A stretch of 64,000 nucleotides of DNA from Bowmanella yangjiangensis (GTDB lineage: Bacteria > Pseudomonadota > Gammaproteobacteria > Enterobacterales > Alteromonadaceae). The notes beneath the pieces were generated by a model, which was given only the letters and a program-made list of their open reading frames with translations, was not told the origin of the DNA and did no database searches. Where the stretch lies: NCBI RefSeq assembly GCF_017255015.1, contig NZ_JAFKCS010000001.1, positions 306,772 through 370,771 on the forward strand. Direction: 5' to 3'. The position numbers and the translations under genes are program-made. This document shows positions 33,373 to 42,777 of the stretch, piece by piece (within the stretch, counting starts at the first letter, position 1; each line of letters starts with the position of its first letter).

Positions 33373-33996
33373 ATGCAGGAGAGCGTCAGATTCTGGGACA
33401 AGGTCGCACAGAAATATGCCAAAAGTGCGATTTCTGATATGCCGTCTTATGAGCACAAGTTGGAGGTTAGCCGCCGCTACTTTACGCCCGATAGCCATTT
33501 ACTGGAACTGGGGTGTGGCACTGGCTCCACAGCACTTTTGCATGCGCCTTATGTGGCACACATTCTGGCCACAGATATCTCTGCCAATATGCTCAATATC
33601 GCCAGACAGAAAGCCGCCGAGCAGCAAATAAGCAACGTTAGCTTTATGCAGGGTCGCAGTGATCAGCTTAACCCCAAAGTACCAATGGATGCGGTTCTGG
33701 CACTTAACCTATTGCATCTGGTAGATGACCGGGCTGCAGTGATCCGTGATGCCTACCGTTGGCTGAAGCCAGGCGGGGTGTTTATTAGCAGTACCGCCTG
33801 CATCGGCGATAGCAAATGGCGATTTGCCAAGTTTATTGTGCCACTGGGGCGTTTGTTGGGACTGATGCCGCCGGTCTATGTATTCACGCAGGCTGAGTTT
33901 GAGCAAAGTCTTAAAAAGGCAGGCTTCGAGATTGATTATGTGTGGCGCTCGGAAAAATTTCCCAGCGTTTTTATAGTGGCTAAAAAGCCGGCATAA
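33373..33996 (+). CDS. Class I SAM-dependent methyltransferase
   Basis: 207 residues. The SAM-binding motif I is LLELGCGTGSTAL, followed by an acidic residue in ATDISANML (motif II) and post-motif LNLLHLVDD, which is the Methyltransf_11/25 pattern. The substrate is unknown; the fold is shared by small-molecule and lipid methyltransferases. The C-terminal region (KFIVPLGRLLGLMPPVYVF) carries a hydrophobic patch. It starts with AGGGAACT upstream. It lies 48 bases before an ABC ATPase gene on the same strand, so it may modify a compound that the ABC system exports, but that is only context. Confidence 0.85.
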   Translation: MQESVRFWDKVAQKYAKSAISDMPSYEHKLEVSRRYFTPDSHLLELGCGTGSTALLHAPYVAHILATDISANMLNIARQKAAEQQISNVSFMQGRSDQLNPKVPMDAVLALNLLHLVDDRAAVIRDAYRWLKPGGVFISSTACIGDSKWRFAKFIVPLGRLLGLMPPVYVFTQAEFEQSLKKAGFEIDYVWRSEKFPSVFIVAKKPA

Positions 33997-34044
33997 CTGT
34001 TACTTTGTTAACCACTTAATTCAGTTCGATGTTCAGGGAGTCAG

Positions 34045-34959
34045 ATGTCAGCCTTTATCCAGGTTAACAACCTGCGTAAGTCCTTTAAAAAATTGGAAGC
34101 CGTGCAAGGTATCAGTTTTTCTGTGCCTAAGGGTATATGCTTCGGCCTGCTAGGGCCGAATGGCGCGGGCAAAACCACCACCATTGAAATGATGGAGGGT
34201 ATTGTAGATTTTGATGGTGGCGAGATTCTATACGATGGCGAGCCGCTTAATCGTGCCATGAATCAGCGCATCGGCATTCAGTTTCAGCACACCGCTTTGC
34301 AGGATTACCTCAGTGGCCGTGAGTGTCTGAGTATGTTTGCCAGCTTTTACAGTCATGCCTTGGATGTTCAGCATTTAATCGAGCTCTGTCAGCTGGAAGA
34401 TTTTGCTGAGCAGGACCATCGCAAACTATCCGGTGGTCAGAAGCAACGTTTATTGCTGGCTATCGCGCTGGTCAACGATCCGCAGATTCTGTTCTTGGAT
34501 GAACCCACGACGGGTTTAGATCCGCATGCCAGACGTAACTTTTGGGATCTCATTAACCGTATCAAGGCCCTGGGTAAAACCATTGTACTGACCACGCACT
34601 ATATGGATGAAGCCGAGTACTTGTGTGATGACATTGCGATTATGGACAAAGGCCGGATTATTGCCCGCGGTGCGCCACGCGATTTGCTTGCCGAACATTT
34701 TAAAGGTGTGCTGATTCGTCTGCGCCAGCAGCATTTACCTGAAGCGGTTATGGCAACCTGTCATCCTCGTCAGGATGGGGCCTACTGGTTTATCAACACC
34801 GATAAGGTGGAACAAACACTGAAATTACTGGTTGAGGAGCAAGTGGAGCTGGACGGTTTGCATGTTAAATCTGCCAACCTAGATGATTTGTTCTTAAAAC
34901 TCACGGGTCATGGCTTGCAAGGCGCACCAGAGCAATTGGAGATGGCCGATGTTAAGTAG
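34045..34959 (+). CDS. ABC-2 transporter ATP-binding protein
   Basis: 304 residues with Walker A GPNGAGKTT, signature LSGGQKQRL, Walker B ILFLDEPTTGLDP and the H-loop in LTTHYMDEAE. The ~80-residue extension after the ATPase core (RLRQQHLPEAVMATCHP onward) is typical of DrrA-type drug and lipid exporters. It overlaps the permease gene by 11 bases and forms a two-gene ABC-2 exporter with it. The substrate is not predictable. Confidence 0.92.
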   Translation: MSAFIQVNNLRKSFKKLEAVQGISFSVPKGICFGLLGPNGAGKTTTIEMMEGIVDFDGGEILYDGEPLNRAMNQRIGIQFQHTALQDYLSGRECLSMFASFYSHALDVQHLIELCQLEDFAEQDHRKLSGGQKQRLLLAIALVNDPQILFLDEPTTGLDPHARRNFWDLINRIKALGKTIVLTTHYMDEAEYLCDDIAIMDKGRIIARGAPRDLLAEHFKGVLIRLRQQHLPEAVMATCHPRQDGAYWFINTDKVEQTLKLLVEEQVELDGLHVKSANLDDLFLKLTGHGLQGAPEQLEMADVK

Positions 34960-35950
34960 GTTTTGGGCGGTGTTTAAGTCCCGTAATCTGGAGTTTTTCC
35001 GCGACCGCTCGTCGCTGGGCTGGAACCTGGCCTTTCCTTTGTTGCTGGTGGTGGGCTTTGCCTTTATTTTCAGCGGTGATGGCCGCGCAGCATATAAAAT
35101 TGGTCTGGTGGGAGAGGGAGGCGACAACAGTTTTTTTCACCTGAAACATGTGGAATATGTGGCGTATGACGATCTGGCACTGGCGCAGCAAAAACTGCAG
35201 CAGCATCAGCTGGACTTACTGGTGGAACCGGCCAGCCAGACCTATTGGGTTAATAGCAGTTCGCCGCAGGGCTATTTTGCCAGTGAGCTTTTGACCGGCA
35301 AGTTACCTGATTATCAACGTCAGGAACTGGATGGCCGGGAAATCCGTTACCTGGATTGGGTACTACCGGGTATTCTGGGCATGAATATGATGTTTTCCAG
35401 CCTGTTTGGCGTCGGTTATGTGATTGTTCGTTATCGCAAGAGCTCGGTACTTAAACGCCTTAAGGCTACGCCGTTGCGGGCAGTGGAATTCCTGGCAGCA
35501 CAGATCTTGTCCCGGTTGTTTATTGTGCTGAGTATCACCAGCTTTGTGTTTATTGCTTGCAACAGCCTGTTTGATTTTTACATGCTGGGTAGCTATCTGG
35601 ATTTATTCTTGGTCACTGCATTGGGGGCCGCATCTATGATTGCGCTGGGTTTACTGATGGCCAGCCGCAGTCAGAGTGAAGAGCTGACCGGAGGGCTGCT
35701 GAATCTGATTAGCTGGCCGATGATGCTGCTGTCAGGGGTGTGGTTTTCCCTGGAAGGTGCCCCGCAAGCCATTGTGCAGGTTGCACAGCTATTACCTCTT
35801 ACCCATTTGCTTGAGGCTGCCAGAGCCATTATGAACGACGGTGCCGGGCTGGCAGAGATTCAATACCACTTATGGACATTATTGTTGATGACCTTGGTGT
35901 TTATGGGATTAGGCGCCTTGTTGTTCCGCTGGCAGGGCGAAGGCCGCTAG
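34949..35950 (+). CDS. ABC-2 type permease
   Basis: The frame is open from 34910, but the ATG at 34949, inside the end of the ATPase gene, starts the first conserved segment (MLSRFWAVFKSRNLEFFRDRSSLGWN), giving 333 residues. Six membrane helices are visible: one N-terminal, then a large extracytoplasmic part (~50-150), then five C-terminal ones. RKSSVLKRLKATPLRAVEFLAAQIL matches the ABC-2 membrane domain (DrrB/NodJ family). It works with the preceding ATPase. A 126-bp gap to the next operon follows. Confidence 0.9.
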   Translation: MLSRFWAVFKSRNLEFFRDRSSLGWNLAFPLLLVVGFAFIFSGDGRAAYKIGLVGEGGDNSFFHLKHVEYVAYDDLALAQQKLQQHQLDLLVEPASQTYWVNSSSPQGYFASELLTGKLPDYQRQELDGREIRYLDWVLPGILGMNMMFSSLFGVGYVIVRYRKSSVLKRLKATPLRAVEFLAAQILSRLFIVLSITSFVFIACNSLFDFYMLGSYLDLFLVTALGAASMIALGLLMASRSQSEELTGGLLNLISWPMMLLSGVWFSLEGAPQAIVQVAQLLPLTHLLEAARAIMNDGAGLAEIQYHLWTLLLMTLVFMGLGALLFRWQGEGR

Positions 35951-36076
35951 GCTGATTTTATTTGTGGCTGGATAAATACGCTCTAGTTGTTGTTTCAGAA
36001 CAAGTTTTTACAGGATAGCTTTATAAATTTTAAGCAAAAGGCCGTATGATGCAGGGACTATCTGTGGAGGATTGTT

Positions 36077-36814
36077 GTGAGCGACAGCGCTTTGCAAAAC
36101 CTGGATTTATCCCTGCCTGCTTTTGCTATGCAAGGGCTGACCAAAGTATTTGGTAGCGGCCCCAGTCGGGTAGAAGCACTGCGTGGTGTTGATCTGACCA
36201 TTCCTGCCGCCGAGCTGGTGGTCCTACTTGGCCCTTCCGGTAGTGGCAAATCTACCTTATTGAATATTCTGGGGGGCCTGGATAGTGCAACGTCCGGTTC
36301 CCTGTCTTATTTCAATCTGGACCTGGCCGCCATGGATGAAAGACAGCTTACCCAGTACCGCCGTCAGCACATTGGTTTTGTCTTTCAGTTTTACAACTTG
36401 ATGCCCAGTCTCACGGCACTAGAGAATGTGCAATTAGTGACCGAGATTGCCGAGAGTCCGATGGATGCAGCAGAGGCGCTGGCCATGGTGGGGCTGGAAA
36501 ATCGTCAGCATCACTTCCCGGCGCAGTTGTCTGGCGGTGAGCAACAAAGGGTCGCTATCGCCCGCGCTATTGCTAAAAGGCCCAGGGTGTTGTTTTGCGA
36601 TGAACCTACCGGCGCCCTGGACAGTAAAACCGGCCGTACCGTATTGAATGTGTTGCAGGAGGTGAACCGTGAGCTTGGAACCACGATTCTGATTGTGACG
36701 CATGCCGCCAGTACAGCGGCAATGGCGCATCGGGTGATACATTTTGCCGACGGGCGGATCAGCAAAGAGGTCGAGAACGATCAGGTGCTGTCCGCTGCCG
36801 ACATTGACTGGTAA
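36077..36814 (+). CDS. MacB/LolD-type ABC ATPase
   Basis: 245 residues with Walker [10 protein letters not shown], signature LSGGEQQRV, Walker [14 protein letters not shown] and H-loop IVTHAA. The segment [18 protein letters not shown] is the hallmark of MacB/LolD-type ATPases. The start is GTG, with GGAGG six bases upstream. It is followed directly by the FtsX-type permease and an HlyD-type adaptor, a three-part cell-envelope exporter. No outer-membrane TolC-type gene is present here. Confidence 0.92.
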   Translation: MSDSALQNLDLSLPAFAMQGLTKVFGSGPSRVEALRGVDLTIPAAELVVLLGPSGSGKSTLLNILGGLDSATSGSLSYFNLDLAAMDERQLTQYRRQHIGFVFQFYNLMPSLTALENVQLVTEIAESPMDAAEALAMVGLENRQHHFPAQLSGGEQQRVAIARAIAKRPRVLFCDEPTGALDSKTGRTVLNVLQEVNRELGTTILIVTHAASTAAMAHRVIHFADGRISKEVENDQVLSAADIDW

Positions 36815-36820
36815 TTGTTG

Positions 36821-39187
36821 ATGCTGGCATCGCTTGATCAAAAACTACTACGAGATTTATGGCGTGTCAGAGGTCAGGGACTGGCGATTGCGGTAGTCAT
36901 GGCATTTGGCGTGATGCTGATGGTGATGATGGATGGCCTGATCAACTCCCTCAGTGAAACCAAGCGTAGTTATTACGAACGTTATCGGCTGGCTCAGGTG
37001 TTCGCACCGGTCAAACGTGCCCCCAAGCATCTGCTGCAACAAATTTCTGATTGGCCGGATGTCACCGCAGTGGAAGGCCGAATAAACGGCGGCGCACTGA
37101 TTAACCTGCCGGATGAAACTATTCCTATCCGCGCCCAGGCCGTGTCGCTACCGGATTACCGAGCACCCAGACTCAATGATGTTTATCTGGCCGAAGGACG
37201 GCGACTGGACCCCACCCACAAAAATGAAATTTTGCTATTGCAAGGTTTTGCCAATGCCCGAGGGATTAAACCCGGTGACCATTTGACCGCAACACTGAAC
37301 GGCACCAGGCGTAGTTTCCATGTGGTGGGACTGGCGCAGGCCCCTGAGTTTCTCTATACCCCGGCGCCAGGGGAAATAGTCCCGGATGACAAACGTTTTG
37401 CGGTGTTCTGGATGAGTGAGGATGCACTGGCCGCAGCACTGGATATGGATGGAGCCTTTAATGAAGTTTTGCTGACATTGCCGCTGGGGGCCAACAGCGC
37501 GCATATCCTCCATCAACTTGACCAGTTGCTGATGTCCTATGGTGCGCTGGGCGCTTATACCCTGGATGATCATCTTTCTAACCGCTTTATCAGTGAAGAA
37601 ATACAGCAACTGGCAAATTCAAACCAGGTTGTTCCCCCCGTGTTTATGGGGGTGGCGGCGTTTTTACTTTATATAGTCATATCGCGCATGGTGCAGTCTG
37701 AGCGCGAGCAGATAGGCCTGCTTAAAGCCTTCGGTTACACCGGCTGGGAAATTAGCCTGCATTACTTGAAGTTTGTGCTGCTGATTGCCATTTTGGGCGC
37801 ACTATTGGGCTGCGTTTTAGGGGTGTTGGGGGGGCGCGGTTTAAGCGGGGTCTATCAGCTTTATTATAAATTTCCCTTTTTGCTGTTCAGGCTGGACCCG
37901 GCCACGGTTATAAGCTCTTTGCTGGTGTCGATCATGGTGGCTTGTACCGGCGCTGCGTGGGTAGTGCAGCGGGTGTTTGCTTTGACTCCGGCACAGGCTA
38001 TGCGCCCACCAACGCCCACGGATTTCAGCACCAGCCTGCGCTTTGGGCAAGGGTTGCTGGCCAAATTTGACCAGCCCACCCGTATGGTGCTGCGTACTCT
38101 TAATCGCCATCCGTTGAAAACCTTGATGTCGATAAGTGGCATCGCCTTGGGGATGGCCCTGTCGGCCGGTATGCTTAACGTGTTGAGTGCCTTTGACCGC
38201 ACCCTGGCATTTAGCTTTGAGCAAGTCGATCGCAGTGATCTCAATGTTAGTTTTGTTGAGCCGTTAGGCCCGGACAGTCTGTATTACCTGGCGCGTTTAC
38301 CCGGTGTACTGGCGGTGGAAGGTGTGCGCGATGTACCAGCGATTTTTCATTTTGGCCGCGAGCGTTATCGGGGCGCCGTTACTGCACTGACGCCAGCACC
38401 ACAATTGTTCCGGGCGCTGGATAAACATAGCCAGCCGATTGCATTGCCGCAGCAGGGCATAGTGTTATCCAAAGCCCTGGCGGGTCAGTTAAAGGTGCAA
38501 ACCGGGGATACGCTACTCGTGGATATTCGTCAGGGACGTCGGCCTAAATTACCAATACAAGTGGCGGCTATTGCTGAAACTATGACCGGCGCGCCTGCCT
38601 ATATGGACCTCAACGCCCTTAACCGCTTGATGTTTGAGCCCGGCCGGGTGAGTGGCGCCCATTTACGAATTGATATGCACTATGCGCAAGACTTATATGC
38701 CAAGCTCAAAGATATGCCGGCCATTGCCAGTGTAAACCTGAAAAATCAAAGCCGCCAGGCAATGGAAAAAATGATGGATGAAGGGGCTGGCGCAACCCGC
38801 TATGTGATGATGATTATTGCTGCCGTTATTACCTTTGGCATTGTGTATAACAGCGCCAGAATCGCCTTTGCCGAACGGGCTCGTGACCTGGCCAGTTTGC
38901 GGGTAATGGGGCTGACCAAAAGCGAAGCGGCCTTTGTACTGCTGGGCGAACTGGGCATTATTACGTTGCTGGCTATTCCATTGGGCTGTGCTTTTGGCTA
39001 TGGCTTATCCGCCTTGATCTCGGCAGGCTTCAGTAATGATTTGTATCAGGTGCCTGTGACTGTGGTGCCTACCGCTTATGGCAGTGCTGCCATTGCCGTA
39101 CTGCTGGCAGCGCTGGGATCCGGTTTTCTGATCAAGCGCGATTTGGACCGACTTGATTTGGTTGGGGCTTTAAAAACACGTGAATAA
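36821..39187 (+). CDS. FtsX/MacB-like ABC permease with two permease domains
   Basis: 788 residues. The ATG at 36821 is used; two TTG codons just upstream are also possible. It contains two FtsX-type permease units with a membrane helix near the N-terminus, then about three near 270-380, another near 430-450 and three more near 665-780, and two large extracytoplasmic parts. Repeated conserved pieces are EREQIGLLKAFGYTG and ARDLASLRVMGLTKSE. This double-unit type is used for lipoprotein or mechanotransmission export. It is 6 bases after the ATPase and 15 bases before the adaptor gene. Confidence 0.9.
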   Translation: MLASLDQKLLRDLWRVRGQGLAIAVVMAFGVMLMVMMDGLINSLSETKRSYYERYRLAQVFAPVKRAPKHLLQQISDWPDVTAVEGRINGGALINLPDETIPIRAQAVSLPDYRAPRLNDVYLAEGRRLDPTHKNEILLLQGFANARGIKPGDHLTATLNGTRRSFHVVGLAQAPEFLYTPAPGEIVPDDKRFAVFWMSEDALAAALDMDGAFNEVLLTLPLGANSAHILHQLDQLLMSYGALGAYTLDDHLSNRFISEEIQQLANSNQVVPPVFMGVAAFLLYIVISRMVQSEREQIGLLKAFGYTGWEISLHYLKFVLLIAILGALLGCVLGVLGGRGLSGVYQLYYKFPFLLFRLDPATVISSLLVSIMVACTGAAWVVQRVFALTPAQAMRPPTPTDFSTSLRFGQGLLAKFDQPTRMVLRTLNRHPLKTLMSISGIALGMALSAGMLNVLSAFDRTLAFSFEQVDRSDLNVSFVEPLGPDSLYYLARLPGVLAVEGVRDVPAIFHFGRERYRGAVTALTPAPQLFRALDKHSQPIALPQQGIVLSKALAGQLKVQTGDTLLVDIRQGRRPKLPIQVAAIAETMTGAPAYMDLNALNRLMFEPGRVSGAHLRIDMHYAQDLYAKLKDMPAIASVNLKNQSRQAMEKMMDEGAGATRYVMMIIAAVITFGIVYNSARIAFAERARDLASLRVMGLTKSEAAFVLLGELGIITLLAIPLGCAFGYGLSALISAGFSNDLYQVPVTVVPTAYGSAAIAVLLAALGSGFLIKRDLDRLDLVGALKTRE

Positions 39188-39202
39188 ACAGCGAGTATCA
39201 GG

Positions 39203-40435
39203 ATGACAACGAAGAGAGGATCACGCTACTGGTTAAGTTGGGCGGCGTTGCTTGTGGTGGCCTTATTGCTGGCGACGGCTTTCTGGCCACAAGCCGTGCC
39301 AGTGGATATGGGCAAAGTCAGTCGGGAAGCCCTGCGCATCACCATAAACGAAGAAGGGCGCACCCGGGTACACGACGCGTATGCGGTATCGGCGCCGGTA
39401 GCTGGGCGTTTGCTGCGGGTTGAAGCTGAGCCGGGCGATAAGGTGGAAGCCGACAAAACCGTTATCGCCCATATTCTGCCATTGGACCCGGCATTATTGG
39501 ATATTCGCACCCTAGAACAAGCTCGAGCGGCGGTGGATGCTGCCAATGCCGCGCTACGCATGAGTAAAGCGGATTTAAATAAGGCCTTCGCCGACGAACA
39601 GCTGGCGCGCAGCGAACAGTTGCGTTTGCAAGAGTTGTTGGCCAGCGGCGGGGTGAGCCAATCAGCTTATGATGTTGGCGTGCGGCAGTTGCGGGCGGCC
39701 TCCGCATCGCTGGATACCGCCAAAGCCGCGGTGTCACTTCGGGAGGCGGAGTTGGCTAATGCCAGGGCCAGATTAGTAGGGTTTGATGGTGGCCAGTCTG
39801 GTACCGCTGTCCCCTTAGCGGAACACGCCTCACCTTTTGCTATTAAGGCGCCTATTGATGGACAAGTGCTGCAACTACTGCAAAAGAGCGAAACCATCCT
39901 CAGCGCAGGTACGCCTATTATGGAAATCGGCGATATAGGCAACGATTTGGAAGTTATTGTTGAGCTGCTGTCCACTGATGCGGTAAAAGTCGAGCCGGGT
40001 AATCAGGTGATTATCGATAGCTGGGGCGGGCCTCAGCAGCTTGAAGGCGAAGTGGTGCGGGTTGAGCCTTGGGGTTATACCAAGTACTCGGCTTTGGGCG
40101 TTGAAGAGCAGCGGGTATTGGCGCTGATTCGTTTTACCGGGCCGTCAGAGCCAAGACAAAAGCTCGGTCATGGTTATCGGGTTGAGGTGAAAATTGTGCT
40201 CTGGCAGCAACAGGATGCGTTGTCATTGCCATCCAGTGCATTGTTCCGCCAAGGCGAGCAATGGATGGTATTTAAGGTAGTTAAAGACAAAGCCCGTTTA
40301 GTGCCGGTCACTGTAGGTTATAACAACGGCACCCGTGCACAGTTGATTAGTGGCTTAAACCAGGATGATATGGTGATACTTTACCCAGGGCCTGAGCTGG
40401 TAGATGGTATGAAGGTTCAACCCCGGGTTAATTAG
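39203..40435 (+). CDS. HlyD/RND-type periplasmic adaptor (membrane fusion protein)
   Basis: 410 residues with an N-terminal membrane anchor (~12-28), a lipoyl or biotinyl-like half (VSAPVAGRLLRVEAEPGDKV), a long coiled-coil hairpin (~85-190), the second lipoyl half (IKAPIDGQVLQLLQKSETI) and a beta-barrel domain (VEPWGYTKYSALGVEEQRV). The adaptor bridges the MacB-like permease to an outer-membrane channel. It ends the three-gene operon that starts at 36077 and is followed by a strong terminator. The cargo is unknown. Confidence 0.9.
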   Translation: MTTKRGSRYWLSWAALLVVALLLATAFWPQAVPVDMGKVSREALRITINEEGRTRVHDAYAVSAPVAGRLLRVEAEPGDKVEADKTVIAHILPLDPALLDIRTLEQARAAVDAANAALRMSKADLNKAFADEQLARSEQLRLQELLASGGVSQSAYDVGVRQLRAASASLDTAKAAVSLREAELANARARLVGFDGGQSGTAVPLAEHASPFAIKAPIDGQVLQLLQKSETILSAGTPIMEIGDIGNDLEVIVELLSTDAVKVEPGNQVIIDSWGGPQQLEGEVVRVEPWGYTKYSALGVEEQRVLALIRFTGPSEPRQKLGHGYRVEVKIVLWQQQDALSLPSSALFRQGEQWMVFKVVKDKARLVPVTVGYNNGTRAQLISGLNQDDMVILYPGPELVDGMKVQPRVN

Positions 40436-40473
40436 TGCAGCAGTCTTCCCGGGGATCGGTTTATTCGTTCTAA

Positions 40474-40498
40474 AAAAAGCCCCGTTAAGGGGCTTTTT
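40474..40498. terminator. Rho-independent terminator after the ABC/FtsX/adaptor operon
   Basis: AAAAAGCCCC (40474-40483) and GGGGCTTTTT (40489-40498) form a perfect 10-bp stem with a GTTAA loop. It is bidirectional in form and also serves the convergent PEP-CTERM gene. Confidence 0.92.
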
Positions 40499-40514
40499 GT
40501 AAATCTACGTGGAA

Positions 40515-41108
40515 TTAAGCGGATTTTCTTCTGCGCATTAAGCCAAGACCAGCTAAGCCTAAAGCCAGTAATGCCAAAGGTGCTGGCTCTGGTACAGGCG
40601 TTGATGTGTTGTGATTTAACGCCAGGTTATCTACCAGGAAATTGTTGCCAAAGCCCAAACGCAGTTCATCGATCAGGCCGCTTTGCGCGCCAAAATATTT
40701 ATAGCTGCCGTTTAAACTGGTATTGATTGACCAGGCCAGAACGCCATCTTTGTAGCCCTGTAGTGTGCCAAACAATGAGTCAGTACCACCTGAATTCTTG
40801 CTAGTACCCCATTTCTTAGCCCATAAACCATCAAAGGTGAAATAAGCACCGCTTTCTTCAGTGATGATGCCGATACCATGATAGTTATTGAGAAGCGCGA
40901 AATCATTGCTGTAGGCGCCATGGTTCCAGTTAGAACTCTCAACATCAATCCAGTTTAAGGTCGAGGAGAATACGAAACCATTATATACAGGCATACCGCC
41001 GACACTATTTTGTTTGCTACCGCCGGGTATATCATCAAAAGTCAATAAAGCTGCATTAGCCTGACTGGTAAGCATGAGTAGAGTGAGCAAAAACATGATC
41101 TTTTTCAT
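40515..41108 (-). CDS. PEP-CTERM sorted surface protein
   Basis: 197 residues: signal peptide (~1-19, ending ANA), a beta-rich extracellular domain beginning LLTFDDIPGG, as in many PEP-CTERM proteins with a concanavalin-like sandwich, and a C-terminal sorting signal VPEPAPLALLALGLAGLGLMRRRKS. The middle (FGNNFLVDNLALN) is the usual end of such a domain. It has no catalytic motif. It lies next to two exported proteins on the same strand, but 252 bases separate it from them. Processing needs an exosortase encoded elsewhere. Confidence 0.9.
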   Translation of the reverse strand: MKKIMFLLTLLMLTSQANAALLTFDDIPGGSKQNSVGGMPVYNGFVFSSTLNWIDVESSNWNHGAYSNDFALLNNYHGIGIITEESGAYFTFDGLWAKKWGTSKNSGGTDSLFGTLQGYKDGVLAWSINTSLNGSYKYFGAQSGLIDELRLGFGNNFLVDNLALNHNTSTPVPEPAPLALLALGLAGLGLMRRRKSA

Positions 41109-41360
41109 CGTTACATCCTAAAACGGTTAATCATATGCATGGCAGCTTAAGCAAAGAGCAAGCCATACTTTTATTCTCAATAAATACAGTTGGTTATATG
41201 TATTTTTTGCATCGCCGTTTAGTTTTGCTGTAAAGAAAATAGACACATTATCAGCGACCTGAGCAGCTTTATACGCAGTTCTTAATGGGATCAGGTCAGA
41301 TCTTCATACGCACTGATCACAGGGAATCAGCCCACGCTTTTTTTGTGAATTACGACGGGA

Positions 41361-41822
41361 TTAGCCGGCCGGGCGAGTGATACGAACCGAATTGAATACT
41401 TGCTTGGCCAGCTTGTGGTCTACCTCGCCGCTAAATGTCAGCATCATGGATAACGCCATGTCGGCATTCATCACCTCAATATGTTCTACCTTACCTATAT
41501 ATAGGGCGAGCTGACCTGGGCTGGTGATAAGCTCTGCGTCAAAGCCGTCAATTACCAAAGCTTGTCGTTTGGCATCAGGCAACGCAGAAAAATTATCTGA
41601 ATATATGCCGTAATCGTAAGACAGCTGGACATTTTCACCCTGCATAATGCCGGCCGTGGAATCTACCATACGAAGCTGTTTGGGCTGCCAGTCAGCCGGG
41701 TGGGAAAAGCAAAAATGCTGTGCAGGACAGGTTTGTAGCCAAGTGTCAGCCATAGTGGTTTGAATGATAACGAAGCCTGCGATAAGCAGACTTCGTATTA
41801 GAAGATTAGTGATCTTAAGCAC
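41361..41822 (-). CDS. Small secreted protein coupled to the matrixin-like protease
   Basis: 153 residues, not recognised. A signal segment covers ~1-24 (LLIAGFVIIQTTMA). Two cysteines near the mature N-terminus (LQTCPAQHFCFSHPADWQPKQL) could pair. The overall pattern (a PxxW motif, then FDAELITS and a C-terminal SVRITRPAG) resembles the small beta-rich PsbP-like fold, but this is weak. The start overlaps the end of the metalloprotease gene by 8 bases, so both are translated from one message. It may be a protease partner, inhibitor or substrate; all are guesses. Confidence 0.65.
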   Translation of the reverse strand: MLKITNLLIRSLLIAGFVIIQTTMADTWLQTCPAQHFCFSHPADWQPKQLRMVDSTAGIMQGENVQLSYDYGIYSDNFSALPDAKRQALVIDGFDAELITSPGQLALYIGKVEHIEVMNADMALSMMLTFSGEVDHKLAKQVFNSVRITRPAG

Positions 41823-42498
41823 GGCGACGTAAAGTAGGGAACATCATAAGACCAATCAGCATCAGCAATAGTGGTGGAACAACAGGCACTTCTGCGGCAG
41901 CTACAATCAGCACTGGGATAATCTCAATAAAGAGTCTGCCCGCGGTGTCTGTTTGAATTAGTCCGCTCGCCAGAATGGTAGCTACTTCAGCCGCACTCAA
42001 ATCTGTGCCACCATTAATAAAGGGATCCATAAGATTGGTCGCGCCACTACTATGGCCCAAGCCCAGATTGTGGCCTAGTTCATGAGCCAATAACTCCGCA
42101 TTAAAACCGCTGTCTGCAAAGACTGACTCAACAACAAAATCGTTTCCTGGGGTTTCACCGCAGCCAACGTAACCGGGATTAATATTGCCACACCAAGTCA
42201 GGTCATCCAAAAACCAGAAGTTTACGACATTAGCGGCACCATAATGGGCACCGGTTAGGGTTGCCCATTTGCCGGCCGTGTCCATATTCAACAAGCTCGC
42301 ATCGACATGCTGAACCGATGGTCCAATACGAATATCAACAGGTGTGTTGCCAAAACTGGCTTGAGAGAAGATAGCGTCCATACCAGTCTCATCAATAGTG
42401 ATGTATGCCGCGTTTGCAAATCCACTTATGCAAACCAACAACAGGCATAAACCTTGCCGCGTTAGCGACTTGAGTGAGTGAATCTTGGTATTAAACAT
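41815..42498 (-). CDS. Exported matrixin-like zinc metalloprotease with C-terminal anchor
   Basis: 227 residues: signal peptide (~1-30), a metalloprotease domain, and a hydrophobic C-terminal tail. The zinc motif HELGHNLGLGH (HExxHxxGxxH) is the metzincin signature, followed by a methionine in TNLMDP that can serve as Met-turn. The final part (VPVVPPLLLMLIGLMMFPTLRRRA) has the tripartite shape of a sorting signal (Pro-rich, hydrophobic, arginines) but lacks the strict PEP motif. It overlaps the downstream secreted protein gene. Probably surface or periplasmic proteolysis; the substrate is unknown. Confidence 0.85.
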   Translation of the reverse strand: MFNTKIHSLKSLTRQGLCLLLVCISGFANAAYITIDETGMDAIFSQASFGNTPVDIRIGPSVQHVDASLLNMDTAGKWATLTGAHYGAANVVNFWFLDDLTWCGNINPGYVGCGETPGNDFVVESVFADSGFNAELLAHELGHNLGLGHSSGATNLMDPFINGGTDLSAAEVATILASGLIQTDTAGRLFIEIIPVLIVAAAEVPVVPPLLLMLIGLMMFPTLRRRA

Positions 42499-42777
42499 TG
42501 TTTGCCCTTATATGGTGTTTAGTGAAACCTGGGCCCTTGGTGCTTTTAAGTACTTCAACTACTCACTGGGGTGCCGACGAATTTACGAGCATAAAATAAG
42601 CCATAAATTTTTTATCTATATATCAAATGGTTAAATTTAAATCTGAAACATAGATGTGTCGAAGTGTAAAAAAATACGACAGATCGTTGAGCGCTTTCTG
42701 ATAACTCATTCCGCTTTTCTTAGCACTATGCTGCCTGTTTTGCTTGTGCTAAAGGTGAGCCCGAGCGTATCTGCTAC

